The translations under genes and the position numbers were made by a program. Positions 9,260 to 17,010 of a DNA stretch of 51,612 nucleotides are shown piece after piece. This DNA comes from CAZMSD01 sp964568855 (lineage in GTDB: Bacteria > CAIWAD01): positions 1 to 51,612 of the forward strand of contig CAZMSD010000028.1 in NCBI GenBank assembly GCA_964568855.1, in the 5' to 3' direction. Position 1 is the first letter of the stretch. Every line of letters starts with the position of its first letter. Below the pieces are notes generated by a model that was given only the letters and a program-made list of their open reading frames with translations, was not told where the DNA came from and searched no databases.

Positions 9260-9577
9260 ATGACGCCAGGCACGAGCGGTCTGTTCATCGGAGTCGAGAT
9301 CACCCAGCGGCTCCAGGACAACCTGGACAACTGCAAGAAGGCGATGGAGGTCTACTTCAAGGAAGGCAACACCGAGTTCCTGCAGGTCCGGCGCATCGGG
9401 GACAAGGACTTCATCGGGCGCGCCTTGAGCGAACCCTTTCCCTGCAAGGACATCGACAACGTGATGCGTAACGTAGTCAGCCTGCTCAAGCTGATCGTCC
9501 CCAATTTCCGCCTCCAGGCGGACCAGGTCCAGATCCTGACCCAGCAACCTCCGCGGCTTCATCGTGATACAATGTAG
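9260..9577 (+). CDS. Small conserved-looking protein of unknown function
   Basis: 105 residues, soluble, mixed alpha/beta prediction by eye (LFIGVEI; DNLDNCKKAMEVYF; EFLQVRRIGDKDFIGRAL; VMRNVVSLLKLIVP). GGGAGG at 9251-9256 lies just before the ATG and supports it as a real gene. No family is recognised. Its 3' end overlaps the convergent regulator gene by 19 bases, and a GTGATAC element sits in that overlap (9564-9570). No function is proposed. Confidence 0.65.
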   Translation: MTPGTSGLFIGVEITQRLQDNLDNCKKAMEVYFKEGNTEFLQVRRIGDKDFIGRALSEPFPCKDIDNVMRNVVSLLKLIVPNFRLQADQVQILTQQPPRLHRDTM

Positions 9578-10113
9578 AGTTCGCCGTTCCCGCTGATCAT
9601 CCTGCGCTGTTCCAGTTCCTCCAGCAGCTCCCGCCAGTCCTCCACGTGCGTCGACCACAGGGCCCCCAGCTCGTCCACCGCGTAGAACCGGCCCTCGTCC
9701 AGCATCGCGCAGAGCCAGTCCAGCACCACTTCCCGTTTGCGCGGGTGGTCGGGGAGGACGCCGCGCCGGTCTTCCAGGAAGCCGCGGATCACCTCCTCGC
9801 GGTAGCCTTCCGCGGCCCAACCCTGGCGCATGCGCAGTTCCCGCAGCTCCTGCATCCAGTTCAACAGGTCGTCCAGGGCGCCGGCGATCAGGAAGTAGTC
9901 GTGGTGGCGGCCCGCGCGTCTCAGGCCCGCCAGGCCCGCCTTGCGCAGCTGCGCCAGGTGGTGCGACACGGTGGATTGCGCCAGCCCCAGCTCCTGCACC
10001 AGGTCGCCCACCGAGGCGTCCGCGCGGGCGAGGCGCTCCAGGATGCCGGCCCGTTGCGGGTCCGCCAGCGCGCGCAGCCTGAGCCTGCGCAGCTCCCGGT
10101 CCTGTTCGGTCAT
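9559..10113 (-). CDS. ArsR-type winged-helix regulator with C-terminal DUF2087-like domain
   Basis: 184 residues and the only minus-strand gene. Residues about 1-85 are an ArsR/SmtB-like winged helix (RLRALADPQRAGILERLA, then the recognition helix AQSTVSHHLAQLRKAGL and wing GRHHDYFLI). The C-terminal 65 residues (GVLPDHPRKREVVLDWL, FYAVDELGALW, ELEQRRMISG, LYIV) fit the DUF2087 domain often fused to such regulators. No metal-binding Cys pair (CxC) is visible, so a metal sensor is unlikely. Start at 10113 (MTEQDRELRRL) is preferred; the longer frame to 10203 adds unfolded-looking sequence. Two palindromes upstream (10117-10126 and 10252-10268) are candidate operators. Target genes unknown. Confidence 0.8.
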   Translation of the reverse strand: MTEQDRELRRLRLRALADPQRAGILERLARADASVGDLVQELGLAQSTVSHHLAQLRKAGLAGLRRAGRHHDYFLIAGALDDLLNWMQELRELRMRQGWAAEGYREEVIRGFLEDRRGVLPDHPRKREVVLDWLCAMLDEGRFYAVDELGALWSTHVEDWRELLEELEQRRMISGNGELYIVSR

Positions 10114-10116
10114 CTC

Positions 10117-10126
10117 GACACGTGTC
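10117..10126. promoter_or_regulatory. Perfect palindrome at the regulator start
   Basis: GACACGTGTC is a perfect 10-bp palindrome three bases upstream of the ArsR-type gene's start codon on the minus strand. Possible autoregulatory site or chance E-box-like word; no direct evidence. Confidence 0.3.
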
Positions 10127-10251
10127 CCGATTGCCCTGATTTCACAGAGAGCATAGTATTTCGTGGTCGCTGTTTTCCTGCAGCTCGTGTTCAGCATCGC
10201 CACAAATCGCCACCACCTGACTGACCGGAGCGTGATCGATACTCGATTAGG

Positions 10252-10268
10252 GTAATTACTGTAATTAC
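10252..10268. promoter_or_regulatory. Double GTAATTAC operator-like palindrome between divergent genes
   Basis: Two copies of the palindrome GTAATTAC (10252-10259 and 10261-10268) separated by one T form a 17-bp symmetric element in an A+T-rich patch between the ArsR-type gene and mraZ. This is the size and symmetry of a winged-helix dimer site. The 324-base intergenic region otherwise holds only the mraZ promoter and operator. Confidence 0.45.
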
Positions 10269-10366
10269 AAAAGTATAGAAACTCAGCAAGCCGCGCGAGG
10301 GATGTGAAGTGGAGCCAATATCGTCCCTGTGTGAGGCTACAAGATGCCCTGGAAGTGAGAAAGCGC

Positions 10367-10396
10367 TTGACTCAAGGGTGCGAACGAGTGTATGTT
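10367..10396 (+). promoter_or_regulatory. Sigma-70-type promoter of the mraZ/dcw operon
   Basis: TTGACT (10367-10372) and TATGTT (10391-10396) with an 18-base spacer lie 42 bases before the mraZ start. The MraZ repeats overlap it, as expected for autorepression. Confidence 0.6.
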
Positions 10397-10423
10397 GGGG
10401 TGAAAGTGGAGATTAGTGGTAAT
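10374..10423 (+). promoter_or_regulatory. MraZ operator: five 10-bp phased repeats
   Basis: G-rich pentamers occur at exact 10-base steps: GGGTG 10376, GAGTG 10386, TGGGG 10396, GTGGA 10406, GTGGT 10416. MraZ proteins are known to bind three or four direct repeats of a TGGG/GTGG core with a 10-bp period upstream of their own gene. The array covers the -10 region and the probable start of transcription, so the dcw operon is probably autoregulated by MraZ. Confidence 0.75.
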
Positions 10424-10437
10424 CAGGAGTACCGGCC

Positions 10438-10848
10438 TTGCCCTTCTTCATGGGAGAATATTCCTATGCTCTTGATAATAAAGGACGTGTAAAGGTCCCG
10501 GCTCCGTTCAAGGCCGACCTGGCTCCCCGAGAGAACTCGATCCTGTTCCTCACGCGCGACGTGGAGACCTGCATCGCGGTCTATACTCCCGAAGAATACC
10601 AGAAACTGCGCGCCGGGTTCCATGACGTGGACATGGAGGACCAGGAGGCGCGGATCCGTATCCGGAAGCAGATCTCGTCGGCCTTCAAATGCCAGGTGGA
10701 CAGTCAGCTCCGCATCAAGGTCCCGGTGGAGCTGATCAAGCATGCCCGGCTGGAAAAAGGCGGAACGGTGAAAATCGCCGGTTTCGTGCACTACGTGCAG
10801 ATCTGGAATCCTGAACAGTATTTGAAGTCCATGCAGTCGGACGGCTGA
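10438..10848 (+). CDS. mraZ: Transcriptional regulator MraZ
   Basis: 136-residue double AbrB-like (SpoVT-AbrB) DNA-binding protein, the usual first gene and autorepressor of dcw clusters. Both half-domains are visible: GEYSYALDNKGRVKVPAPF near the N-terminus and QLRIKVPVELIKHARLE in the second half. The start is read as TTG 10438: AGGAG at 10425-10429 is 8 bases upstream, and the resulting MPFFMGEY matches the family's MFxGEY start. The internal ATG 10450 would cut off those residues. The operator and promoter lie immediately upstream. Confidence 0.93.
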   Translation: MPFFMGEYSYALDNKGRVKVPAPFKADLAPRENSILFLTRDVETCIAVYTPEEYQKLRAGFHDVDMEDQEARIRIRKQISSAFKCQVDSQLRIKVPVELIKHARLEKGGTVKIAGFVHYVQIWNPEQYLKSMQSDG

Positions 10849-10920
10849 GTATACCGTGGATCCGGGAGCGGGCAGCAGTGCTCCCGGGACCCGCCTTCGC
10901 TGAAGAAAGTCGACCCGCTC

Positions 10921-11214
10921 ATGCACATCATCCGCAGCAACACGTTGGGAATCGACCTCTACCGGCTGAAGGGACAGCTGGACGATCCGGGTGTGGCACA
11001 GCTCGGTTTCATCCTCAACCGGTGCAGGGAATCCCGCACGATCCAGTTCGATTTCAGCAGGGTCGACAACGCCACCGGGCCGCAGGCGGCCAGGCTGCTC
11101 CTGAACGTGATCTCGAACGCACCGCAGGGTACACAGCTTCGTTTCTCGGGTTTCGACACCGTCGAGGCCCGCCGGCATTCCAGGGCGGGGATCCCCCGAA
11201 ACCTCTTCGTCTGA
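10921..11214 (+). CDS. Small STAS-like protein inside the dcw cluster
   Basis: 97 residues between mraZ and rsmH. The pattern strand (IDLYRLKGQLDD), helix (VAQLGFILNRCRE), strand (RTIQFDFSRVD), N-A-T-G-P-Q-A-A-R helix, strand (QLRFSGFD) resembles an anti-sigma-factor-antagonist STAS fold. The phosphorylatable Ser of true antagonists is not clearly present (position held by N-A-T-G). No such gene belongs to the usual dcw cluster. The next gene starts 5 bases after its stop, so it is co-transcribed. Fold assignment is tentative. Confidence 0.6.
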   Translation: MHIIRSNTLGIDLYRLKGQLDDPGVAQLGFILNRCRESRTIQFDFSRVDNATGPQAARLLLNVISNAPQGTQLRFSGFDTVEARRHSRAGIPRNLFV

Positions 11215-11218
11215 AGCC

Positions 11219-12142
11219 ATGTATCACACGCCGGTCATGTTGCGGGAAGTGGTTGAGCGCCTGGTCACTTCCCGGGGAGGGACCTACCTGGACTGTACCC
11301 TGGGTGGAGGGGGGCACAGCAGGGCGATCCTGGCCGAACTCGACGCGAACGGACGACTGGTGGCTCTGGACTGGGACGAGGACGCCCACACCCTCGGAAC
11401 ATCCGACCTCGAGGAGGATCCCCGCGTGATCCGACTGCGCCTCAACTTCGCGCGACTGGACGAATTGCCCTCCGCGATGCGCCGGGACGGATTCCATGGA
11501 ATTCTACTGGACTTGGGAATGGCCTCGCACCACGTCGACAGCGATCGCGGATTCGCGTTCAGCAGCAACGGGCCGCTGGACATGCGCATGGATCGCCGCC
11601 GATCGGTTTCCGCGACCGAGCTCCTGAAGACCCTGAGCGAGAGCGAGCTGGGACGGGTCCTGCGGGACTACGGCGAGGTCCGGCCCTGGAGGCGCCTGGC
11701 CGCCGCTATCCGAGGGCGGGTCGAGCGGGAGGGCCTGGAGACCACGGGCGAATTGAGGGAGGTGGTGGAAGGACTCGTCGGGCGGAGCGGCAGCTACAAG
11801 ATCCTAAGCCAGACTTTCATGGGTCTCAGGATCGCGGTCAACGAGGAACTTGAGAATCTCGAGCGGGGTCTCGAGCTGGCAGTCGGGCTCCTGCGGCCGA
11901 GCGGAACGCTGGCCGTGATCACCTATAACTCTTTGGAGGACAGGATCGTCAAGCATCGCTTCCGACGCTGGAGCGGCGAGACGGGAACGCCGCGCCACCT
12001 GCCTCTCCCGCCGGAAGCGGTGCGTCCCGTCCTGCGCCTGATGGCCCGGCGGGGTATCACGCCCGGAGTCGCCGAACGGGCAGTGAATCCCCGCTCGCGC
12101 AGCGCCCGGCTGAGGCTGGCGGTGAGAACGGAGGAGTTCTAG
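11219..12142 (+). CDS. rsmH: 16S rRNA (cytosine1402-N4)-methyltransferase RsmH (MraW)
   Basis: 307 residues. SAM-dependent methyltransferase of the ribosomal decoding centre, a standard dcw member. Motifs: HTPVMLREVVERL at the N-terminus, SAM loop LDCTLGGGGHS, LLDLGMASHHVD with RGFAFSSNGPLDMRMD, the inserted helical domain, and NSLEDRIVKHRFR near the end followed by NPRSRSARLR. The start codon overlaps a GTATCAC element (ATGTATCAC). Complete and normal in length. It is followed immediately by the ftsL-like gene. Confidence 0.96.
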   Translation: MYHTPVMLREVVERLVTSRGGTYLDCTLGGGGHSRAILAELDANGRLVALDWDEDAHTLGTSDLEEDPRVIRLRLNFARLDELPSAMRRDGFHGILLDLGMASHHVDSDRGFAFSSNGPLDMRMDRRRSVSATELLKTLSESELGRVLRDYGEVRPWRRLAAAIRGRVEREGLETTGELREVVEGLVGRSGSYKILSQTFMGLRIAVNEELENLERGLELAVGLLRPSGTLAVITYNSLEDRIVKHRFRRWSGETGTPRHLPLPPEAVRPVLRLMARRGITPGVAERAVNPRSRSARLRLAVRTEEF

Positions 12143-12523
12143 ATGGCCAGGAGGAAAGCGCCCCCGCTCAAACTCAGCCAGCAACTCGGTTTCCTGGCGC
12201 GGCTCTGGCCACTGATCGCGTTTCTGCCGGTGATCGGTCTGATCCAGGTCTGGAAGGCCGTCGAATCGGACGGACAGCGCAGCAGGATCTACCTCGCCCA
12301 GCGGGAATGCGCTTCCCGGGAAGGCGAATGGCAGCAACTCAGGGCGCGGTACCTGTTCCTGACCTCCTTCAGCCGCCTCGCTCCGCGGGCCCTTGAACTG
12401 GAACTCCGGCCAGCGGGCAGGGAATTCGAGCGCATTGCGGTGTCCGGCGACTGGTTCGAGGTCGGCGAGGAGATCCCGCGGCTGCCGCCCCGGCCGCGCG
12501 AGGAGACGGCATGGGCAAGATGA
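12143..12523 (+). CDS. ftsL: FtsL-like bitopic division protein
   Basis: 126 residues in the ftsL position between rsmH and ftsI. Short basic cytoplasmic tail, one membrane segment at about 20-42 (LWPLIAFLPVIGLIQVW), then a short charged helical region and a variable tail. FtsL sequences diverge strongly, so the call rests on position, size and topology. FtsL-FtsB-FtsQ activates FtsW-FtsI at the septum. The coiled coil looks shorter than usual and is interrupted by LTSFSRLAPRAL. Its end overlaps ftsI by 13 bases. Confidence 0.65.
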   Translation: MARRKAPPLKLSQQLGFLARLWPLIAFLPVIGLIQVWKAVESDGQRSRIYLAQRECASREGEWQQLRARYLFLTSFSRLAPRALELELRPAGREFERIAVSGDWFEVGEEIPRLPPRPREETAWAR

Positions 12524-14460
12524 ACATCCATGGATCGCCCTGCCGCTTCCGGGGACGGATCGCGATGCTCCGGATCCTGGGGGTCCTGGGTTTCGTCGCC
12601 GTGGCGCTGAAGATAGCCGTGCTGCAGATCGTCTGGCACGAGCCGCTGACCGAGCTCGGGGATCGCCAGTTCATCGGAACCAGCGTCATCGTCGCCCCGC
12701 GCGGAAACATCACCGACCGCAACGGCGGCCTGATGGCGGTTGAGCTGAGCCGCGTCTACAACTTGGCCTGCGACGCTTCCCGCTTCCAAGGCGATGATGC
12801 AGTGGTGGAGGCGCTGAGCCGCGCCTCGGGAATCGGCCGGGCGCGCCTCGACAGCCGGCTGGACGGCGGCAGGGGGCACTTCCGCCTGGCCGGGGGCTTG
12901 AACGAGGACGCTGCCCGGCGAATCCGCCGCGCTGGTTTCAGCGGGGTGTATCTCGAGCAGACCGGCCGGCGGTACTACCCGAACGAGCGGATCGCGGGAA
13001 ACCTGCTGGGCCGGCTGACGGGGAAAGGCCGCCCGCTCTGCGGAGCGGAAGCGCGCTTCGACAGCCTGCTGCGCGGCAGGAACGGCGTCGAGTATCACGT
13101 GCGTACGGCGTCTGGACGCGCTCACAGCGCGGATCGCATGCCCCGCGTGGAGCCCGTGCCCGGTTCGGATATCGAACTCTGTATCGATCTGCGCTACCAG
13201 ACCATCGCCGAAGAAGAACTAGCGCGGGCCCTGGAGCGCTGGGAGGCGGCCTCGGCGCAGTTGGTCCTGCTCGACCCGCGGAAAGGGCGGATCCTGGCGC
13301 TGGTTTCGCTGCCGGGAATGGATTCCAACGAGCTCGGGCATTACGATCCCGCCGCGGCCCGCCAGCGAACGGTCAGCGACCAGTTCGAGCCGGGCTCAAC
13401 CCTGAAGCTGGTTACCTTCGCGGCGGCCCTCGAGGCGGGAGCGATCGGCGACCTGCAGGAACGGGTGGACTGCCTGAACGGGCGTCTCTTCGTTCACGGC
13501 GTGCCCGTCAGGGATTCCAACGGGCGCGGCTACGACACCCTGACCGTTGAGGAGATCTTCACCCTCTCGTCCAACATCGGCACCGTGCTGCTGGCCCGGC
13601 GGATGGAGCCGCGCGAGCTCTACATCATGGCGCGGAATTTCGGGATCGGCCGCGCCACGGGCGTGGACCTGCCGAACGAGGTCGACGGACACCTGCCCCG
13701 CCTGGAGCGCTGGGGACCGGTGGAGTACGCGAACATCGCCATGGGCCAGGGCGTGGCGGTCAACGCGCTGCAGATGGCCTGCGCCTTCGGCGTGGTGGCC
13801 AACGACGGGGTGCTGATCCGGCCGCGCGTTCTGCAAGCCGTCCGCGGCAAGGGGACGCGGACGGAGACGCGGGCGCTCAGGGTCCGCCGTGTAATACAAA
13901 AACGCACCGCCCGGATCCTCAGGCGGCTGATGCGCGAGACCGTGCTCGAGGGAACCGGAAAGGAAGCCGCCGTCGATGGTATACGGATTTTCGGCAAGAC
14001 CGGCACCGCACAAAAAATCGATCCCGAGACCGGCGCTTACTCGCGGGAAGACTATGTCAGCAGCTTCGGCGGCTTCGCCGAGATCGAAGGACGTCCCCTG
14101 GTCTGCTTCGTGCTGCTGGATACTCCCCGCGGCGAGGTCTACGGCGGTACGGTGGCGGCGCCCGTGTTCAGGTCCGTAATGCAGAGGATCGTCATGACGC
14201 GCGACGAGGCTCCGGGTACGCCGAAGCCGCTCTACTGGGCTGTGGAATCCGATCCCGCGGCACTTCCCGATCCGCCCGCGGTCGCTCGGGGGGTGGGGAT
14301 CCCGGACTTGTCCGGAATGTGTCTGCGCGACGCTTTGTGCAGTGTATCACACCTCGACCTCGAGGTCCAGGTCATCGGCTCCGGAGCCGTGGAGGCGCAG
14401 GATCCGCGCCCGGGCGGCGATCCCGGCCGTTCGGATCGTCTGAAAATCTGGCTGGAGTGA
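12511..14460 (+). CDS. ftsI: Septal peptidoglycan transpeptidase FtsI (class B PBP) with C-terminal PASTA-like domain
   Basis: 649-residue class B penicillin-binding protein that cross-links septal peptidoglycan with FtsW. One N-terminal membrane segment (ILGVLGFVAVALKIAVLQIV), then the dimerisation domain (APRGNITDRNGGLMA). Transpeptidase motifs: S296-T-L-K299 within FEPGSTLK, S353-S-N355, and K496-T-G498 in FGKTGTAQK. The last 65 residues (GVGIPDLSGMCLRDAL...GSDRLKIWLE-like end) resemble one PASTA domain, more typical of Gram-positive division PBPs. Starts inside ftsL; murF follows after 7 bases. Confidence 0.94.
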   Translation: MGKMNIHGSPCRFRGRIAMLRILGVLGFVAVALKIAVLQIVWHEPLTELGDRQFIGTSVIVAPRGNITDRNGGLMAVELSRVYNLACDASRFQGDDAVVEALSRASGIGRARLDSRLDGGRGHFRLAGGLNEDAARRIRRAGFSGVYLEQTGRRYYPNERIAGNLLGRLTGKGRPLCGAEARFDSLLRGRNGVEYHVRTASGRAHSADRMPRVEPVPGSDIELCIDLRYQTIAEEELARALERWEAASAQLVLLDPRKGRILALVSLPGMDSNELGHYDPAAARQRTVSDQFEPGSTLKLVTFAAALEAGAIGDLQERVDCLNGRLFVHGVPVRDSNGRGYDTLTVEEIFTLSSNIGTVLLARRMEPRELYIMARNFGIGRATGVDLPNEVDGHLPRLERWGPVEYANIAMGQGVAVNALQMACAFGVVANDGVLIRPRVLQAVRGKGTRTETRALRVRRVIQKRTARILRRLMRETVLEGTGKEAAVDGIRIFGKTGTAQKIDPETGAYSREDYVSSFGGFAEIEGRPLVCFVLLDTPRGEVYGGTVAAPVFRSVMQRIVMTRDEAPGTPKPLYWAVESDPAALPDPPAVARGVGIPDLSGMCLRDALCSVSHLDLEVQVIGSGAVEAQDPRPGGDPGRSDRLKIWLE

Positions 14461-14467
14461 CCACGGC

Positions 14468-15832
14468 ATGCGACTCGATCTGGCCGAAATATGCGACTGT
14501 CTGGGGCTGCCCGTGCGACACGCGGAACAGCGGCCGACCGCCCTGCGTATCGATTCGCGGCTGGTTGCGCCCGGGGAGATCTTCATGGCCCTGCCCGGCG
14601 CGCGGACCGACGGGCACCTGTTCATCGAGCAGGCGTTGGCCGCCGGGGCCGTCGCCGTGATCGCGGAGCGCAGGCGTCTGCCGGCGCGACTGGCCGGAGA
14701 GGGCCGGATCCTCCCCGTTGACGACTGCTTTCGAGCCCTGCGCGCCCTGGCGACCAGAACGCGCGAAGCGTACCGGGGCAAGGTGCTGGCGGTCACCGGC
14801 AGCAACGGTAAGACCACCACCAAGGACCTGGCGCTGCACCTGCTGCGTGAAGTCCGGTCCTGCAGCGGGAGTCCCGGCAACTACAACAGCACCCTCGGCG
14901 CCCCTCTGGCGATGATCAACGCGCTTAAAGACGCGGGCGTCTATATCATGGAGGCGGGAGCCTCCGGATTCGGGGAGATCGCCGCGATCTGCGAATTGTG
15001 CCGCCCCGCGGCCGGATGTATCACGAACATCGATCTGGCGCACCTCGAGCACTTCGGCGACCTCGAAGGGGTCGCTCGCGCCAAGGCGGAACTATGGGAC
15101 TGGCTGGCCAGAAGCAACGGCCTGGCCCTGGTCAACATGGACGACTCCCGCGTGGCGGACAGGGCCCGGCGAGTGCCGCGCAGGCGGGACTTCTCCCTGG
15201 CCCGCGGCGAGACCGGCGCCGCCTTCGCCATGGAATTCCTGGGCATGGACCCGGAGGCCCGTGCGCGCATCGCGCTGGGGAACCGGGAGCTCAGCCTGCC
15301 GGTTCGCGGGCGCGCCTTTCTCGAGTGCGCCGCCTGCGCCGTGGCGATCTGCGCCTGGCTGGGCGCCGGGCAGGAGGCCCTTGCTCGCGGCCTCGAGTCC
15401 TACGGCGGGATGGCCTCGCGAATGAGTCTCTGCGAGATTAGGGGCGCCCGGGTGCTGGACGACAGCTACAACGCCAATCCCCCTTCTCTCAAGGCGGCCG
15501 CGGGCACCCTGGCCGACATGGACTGCGCCGGCCGGCGGGTCGCCGTGCTCGGCGGGATGAACGAGCTGGGGGACGGCTCCGCCGAGTTGCACCGCAGCAC
15601 GGGCCGCGAGCTGGCGGATTTGGGATTGGATGAATTCGTGCTCGTGGGCGGCGGCCCGGACCTGGACGCGCTCGAAGCAGGACTTCGCGAGGGCGGCCAG
15701 TCCTGCGTCACGAGAGTCGAGACTCCCGCTTCCGCGGCCAGCGCCGTCGAGGACCTGGGAACGGGCGACCTGCTGCTGCTGAAAGGCAGTCGCACCTATG
15801 AGCTTGAAAAAGTGCTGGAGGCTCTGAGCTGA
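14468..15832 (+). CDS. murF: UDP-MurNAc-tripeptide:D-Ala-D-Ala ligase MurF
   Basis: 454-residue Mur ligase that adds D-Ala-D-Ala to UDP-MurNAc-tripeptide in the cytoplasm. N-terminal substrate domain (ALRIDSRLVAPGEIFMALPG), ATP loop VTGSNGKTTTKD at about 116-127, central motif NYNSTLGAPLAM, NIDLAHLEHFG, and the C-terminal LDDSYNANPPSLKAA. MurE would normally precede it and MraY and MurD follow; all three are missing here, and ftsW overlaps its stop by one base. Enzyme assignment rests on the MurF-type DDSYNANP motif. Confidence 0.94.
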   Translation: MRLDLAEICDCLGLPVRHAEQRPTALRIDSRLVAPGEIFMALPGARTDGHLFIEQALAAGAVAVIAERRRLPARLAGEGRILPVDDCFRALRALATRTREAYRGKVLAVTGSNGKTTTKDLALHLLREVRSCSGSPGNYNSTLGAPLAMINALKDAGVYIMEAGASGFGEIAAICELCRPAAGCITNIDLAHLEHFGDLEGVARAKAELWDWLARSNGLALVNMDDSRVADRARRVPRRRDFSLARGETGAAFAMEFLGMDPEARARIALGNRELSLPVRGRAFLECAACAVAICAWLGAGQEALARGLESYGGMASRMSLCEIRGARVLDDSYNANPPSLKAAAGTLADMDCAGRRVAVLGGMNELGDGSAELHRSTGRELADLGLDEFVLVGGGPDLDALEAGLREGGQSCVTRVETPASAASAVEDLGTGDLLLLKGSRTYELEKVLEALS

Positions 15833-17010
15833 TGGCGGGAAAGCGGCCTTCGACCACGGCGGGACCGGCCCGCGTCAAGGCGCGGGAGCGGTCGGGATCG
15901 GCCCGGCGAGCCCCTGCGCCGGCGACGATCGACCGCTTGACGGCCCTTTGTCTGCTGGGCATCCTGGCCGCGGGGTGTGTCACGGTGTACTCGGCCTCGT
16001 CGCAGCACGGTTTGGCCGAAGGCGCTCACTCCGGGGCCTACTTCCTGAGTCACCTGAAGCGCGTGGCCATCGGACTGGTGGTTTGCCTGGCCGCGATGAA
16101 AGTGGATTACCGGATCTGGAAGCGTGCGGCCATGCCCGCGGCCTGCATCGCGGTGCTGTTGCTGGGCCTGGCCCTGCGCAGCGATCCCGTGAACGGCGCG
16201 AGCCGCTGGGTGGACCTGGGCTTCGTGCGTTTCCAGCCCGCGGAACCGGCCAAATTCGCGCTGGTGTTCTACCTGGCCGCCCGGCTGAGCGAGGTGCAGG
16301 ATTTCCGTCGCGAGCTGGGCCGGCTGCTTCCAGTGATGATCCTCGTGGGATTGGGGGCCCTGATCCTGCTCCTGCAGCCGAATTTCTCGATGCTGCTGAT
16401 CCTGGGCGCCGTCACCGCGGCCCTGCTGCTGCTGGCCGGTTTCCCCCTCTTGTGGTACGGCGCGCTGGCCGTCTCCCTGGCCTTGCCCACTGCCCTCCTG
16501 ATGCTGGCGAAATCGTATCGCTGGGAGCGCGTGATGGAGTGGCTGGCTTCCTGGACCTCCATGGAGACCTCCAGCGAGCAGGTGATGCAGTCCTACATCG
16601 GCTTCGGCCGGGGTGGAATCCTGGGACAGGGCCTGGGCGGCAGCATGCAGAAGCTGTTCTACCTGCCCGAACCCTTCAACGATTTCATCCTCTCGATCTT
16701 CGGCGAGGAATGGGGGTTACGCGGGGGCCTGCTGCTGCTGGCGCTCTATGCCGTGGTCTTCCTGCGAGGCATGCGGATCGTCCGCCGCTCGCGCGACGAT
16801 TTCGCCAGGCTGCTGGCGGCGGGGATCACGATCCTGTTCCTGACGCAGGCCCTGGTCAACATGATGGCCACCACGGGCCTGATCCCGGTTACCGGGCAGC
16901 CGCTGCCGCTCTTCAGCTACGGCGGCACCGCCCTGGTGACCATGCTGGGCGCGCTGGGCGTCCTGCTGAACATCTCCTACCAGTCTCGCAACCTGGATCC
17001 CTGGAGATGA
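15832..17010 (+). CDS. ftsW: Septal peptidoglycan polymerase FtsW (SEDS family)
   Basis: 392 residues with a basic cytoplasmic N-terminus and about ten membrane segments. SEDS glycosyltransferases polymerise lipid II with a class B PBP. Conserved parts: VYSASSQ, NGASRWVDLG, FQPAEPAKFALVFYLA (with the catalytic-region Glu/Lys), QPNFSMLLIL, LPEPFNDFILSIFGEEWG, and the final TGLIPVTGQPLPLFSYGG. FtsW rather than RodA is chosen from its place between ftsI/murF and murB/ftsQ. The stop overlaps the murB start by four bases (ATGA). Confidence 0.95.
   Translation: MAGKRPSTTAGPARVKARERSGSARRAPAPATIDRLTALCLLGILAAGCVTVYSASSQHGLAEGAHSGAYFLSHLKRVAIGLVVCLAAMKVDYRIWKRAAMPAACIAVLLLGLALRSDPVNGASRWVDLGFVRFQPAEPAKFALVFYLAARLSEVQDFRRELGRLLPVMILVGLGALILLLQPNFSMLLILGAVTAALLLLAGFPLLWYGALAVSLALPTALLMLAKSYRWERVMEWLASWTSMETSSEQVMQSYIGFGRGGILGQGLGGSMQKLFYLPEPFNDFILSIFGEEWGLRGGLLLLALYAVVFLRGMRIVRRSRDDFARLLAAGITILFLTQALVNMMATTGLIPVTGQPLPLFSYGGTALVTMLGALGVLLNISYQSRNLDPWR

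Noticed and set aside
10878..11429. 183-codon ORF overlapping the STAS-like gene and rsmH
   Set aside because: Overlaps the conserved rsmH start by over 200 bases in another frame and has low-complexity sequence.
15948..17006. Extended N-terminus of murB over ftsW
   Set aside because: The added residues are a frame shadow of ftsW (Arg/Gly/Pro rich); MurB starts naturally at 17007.
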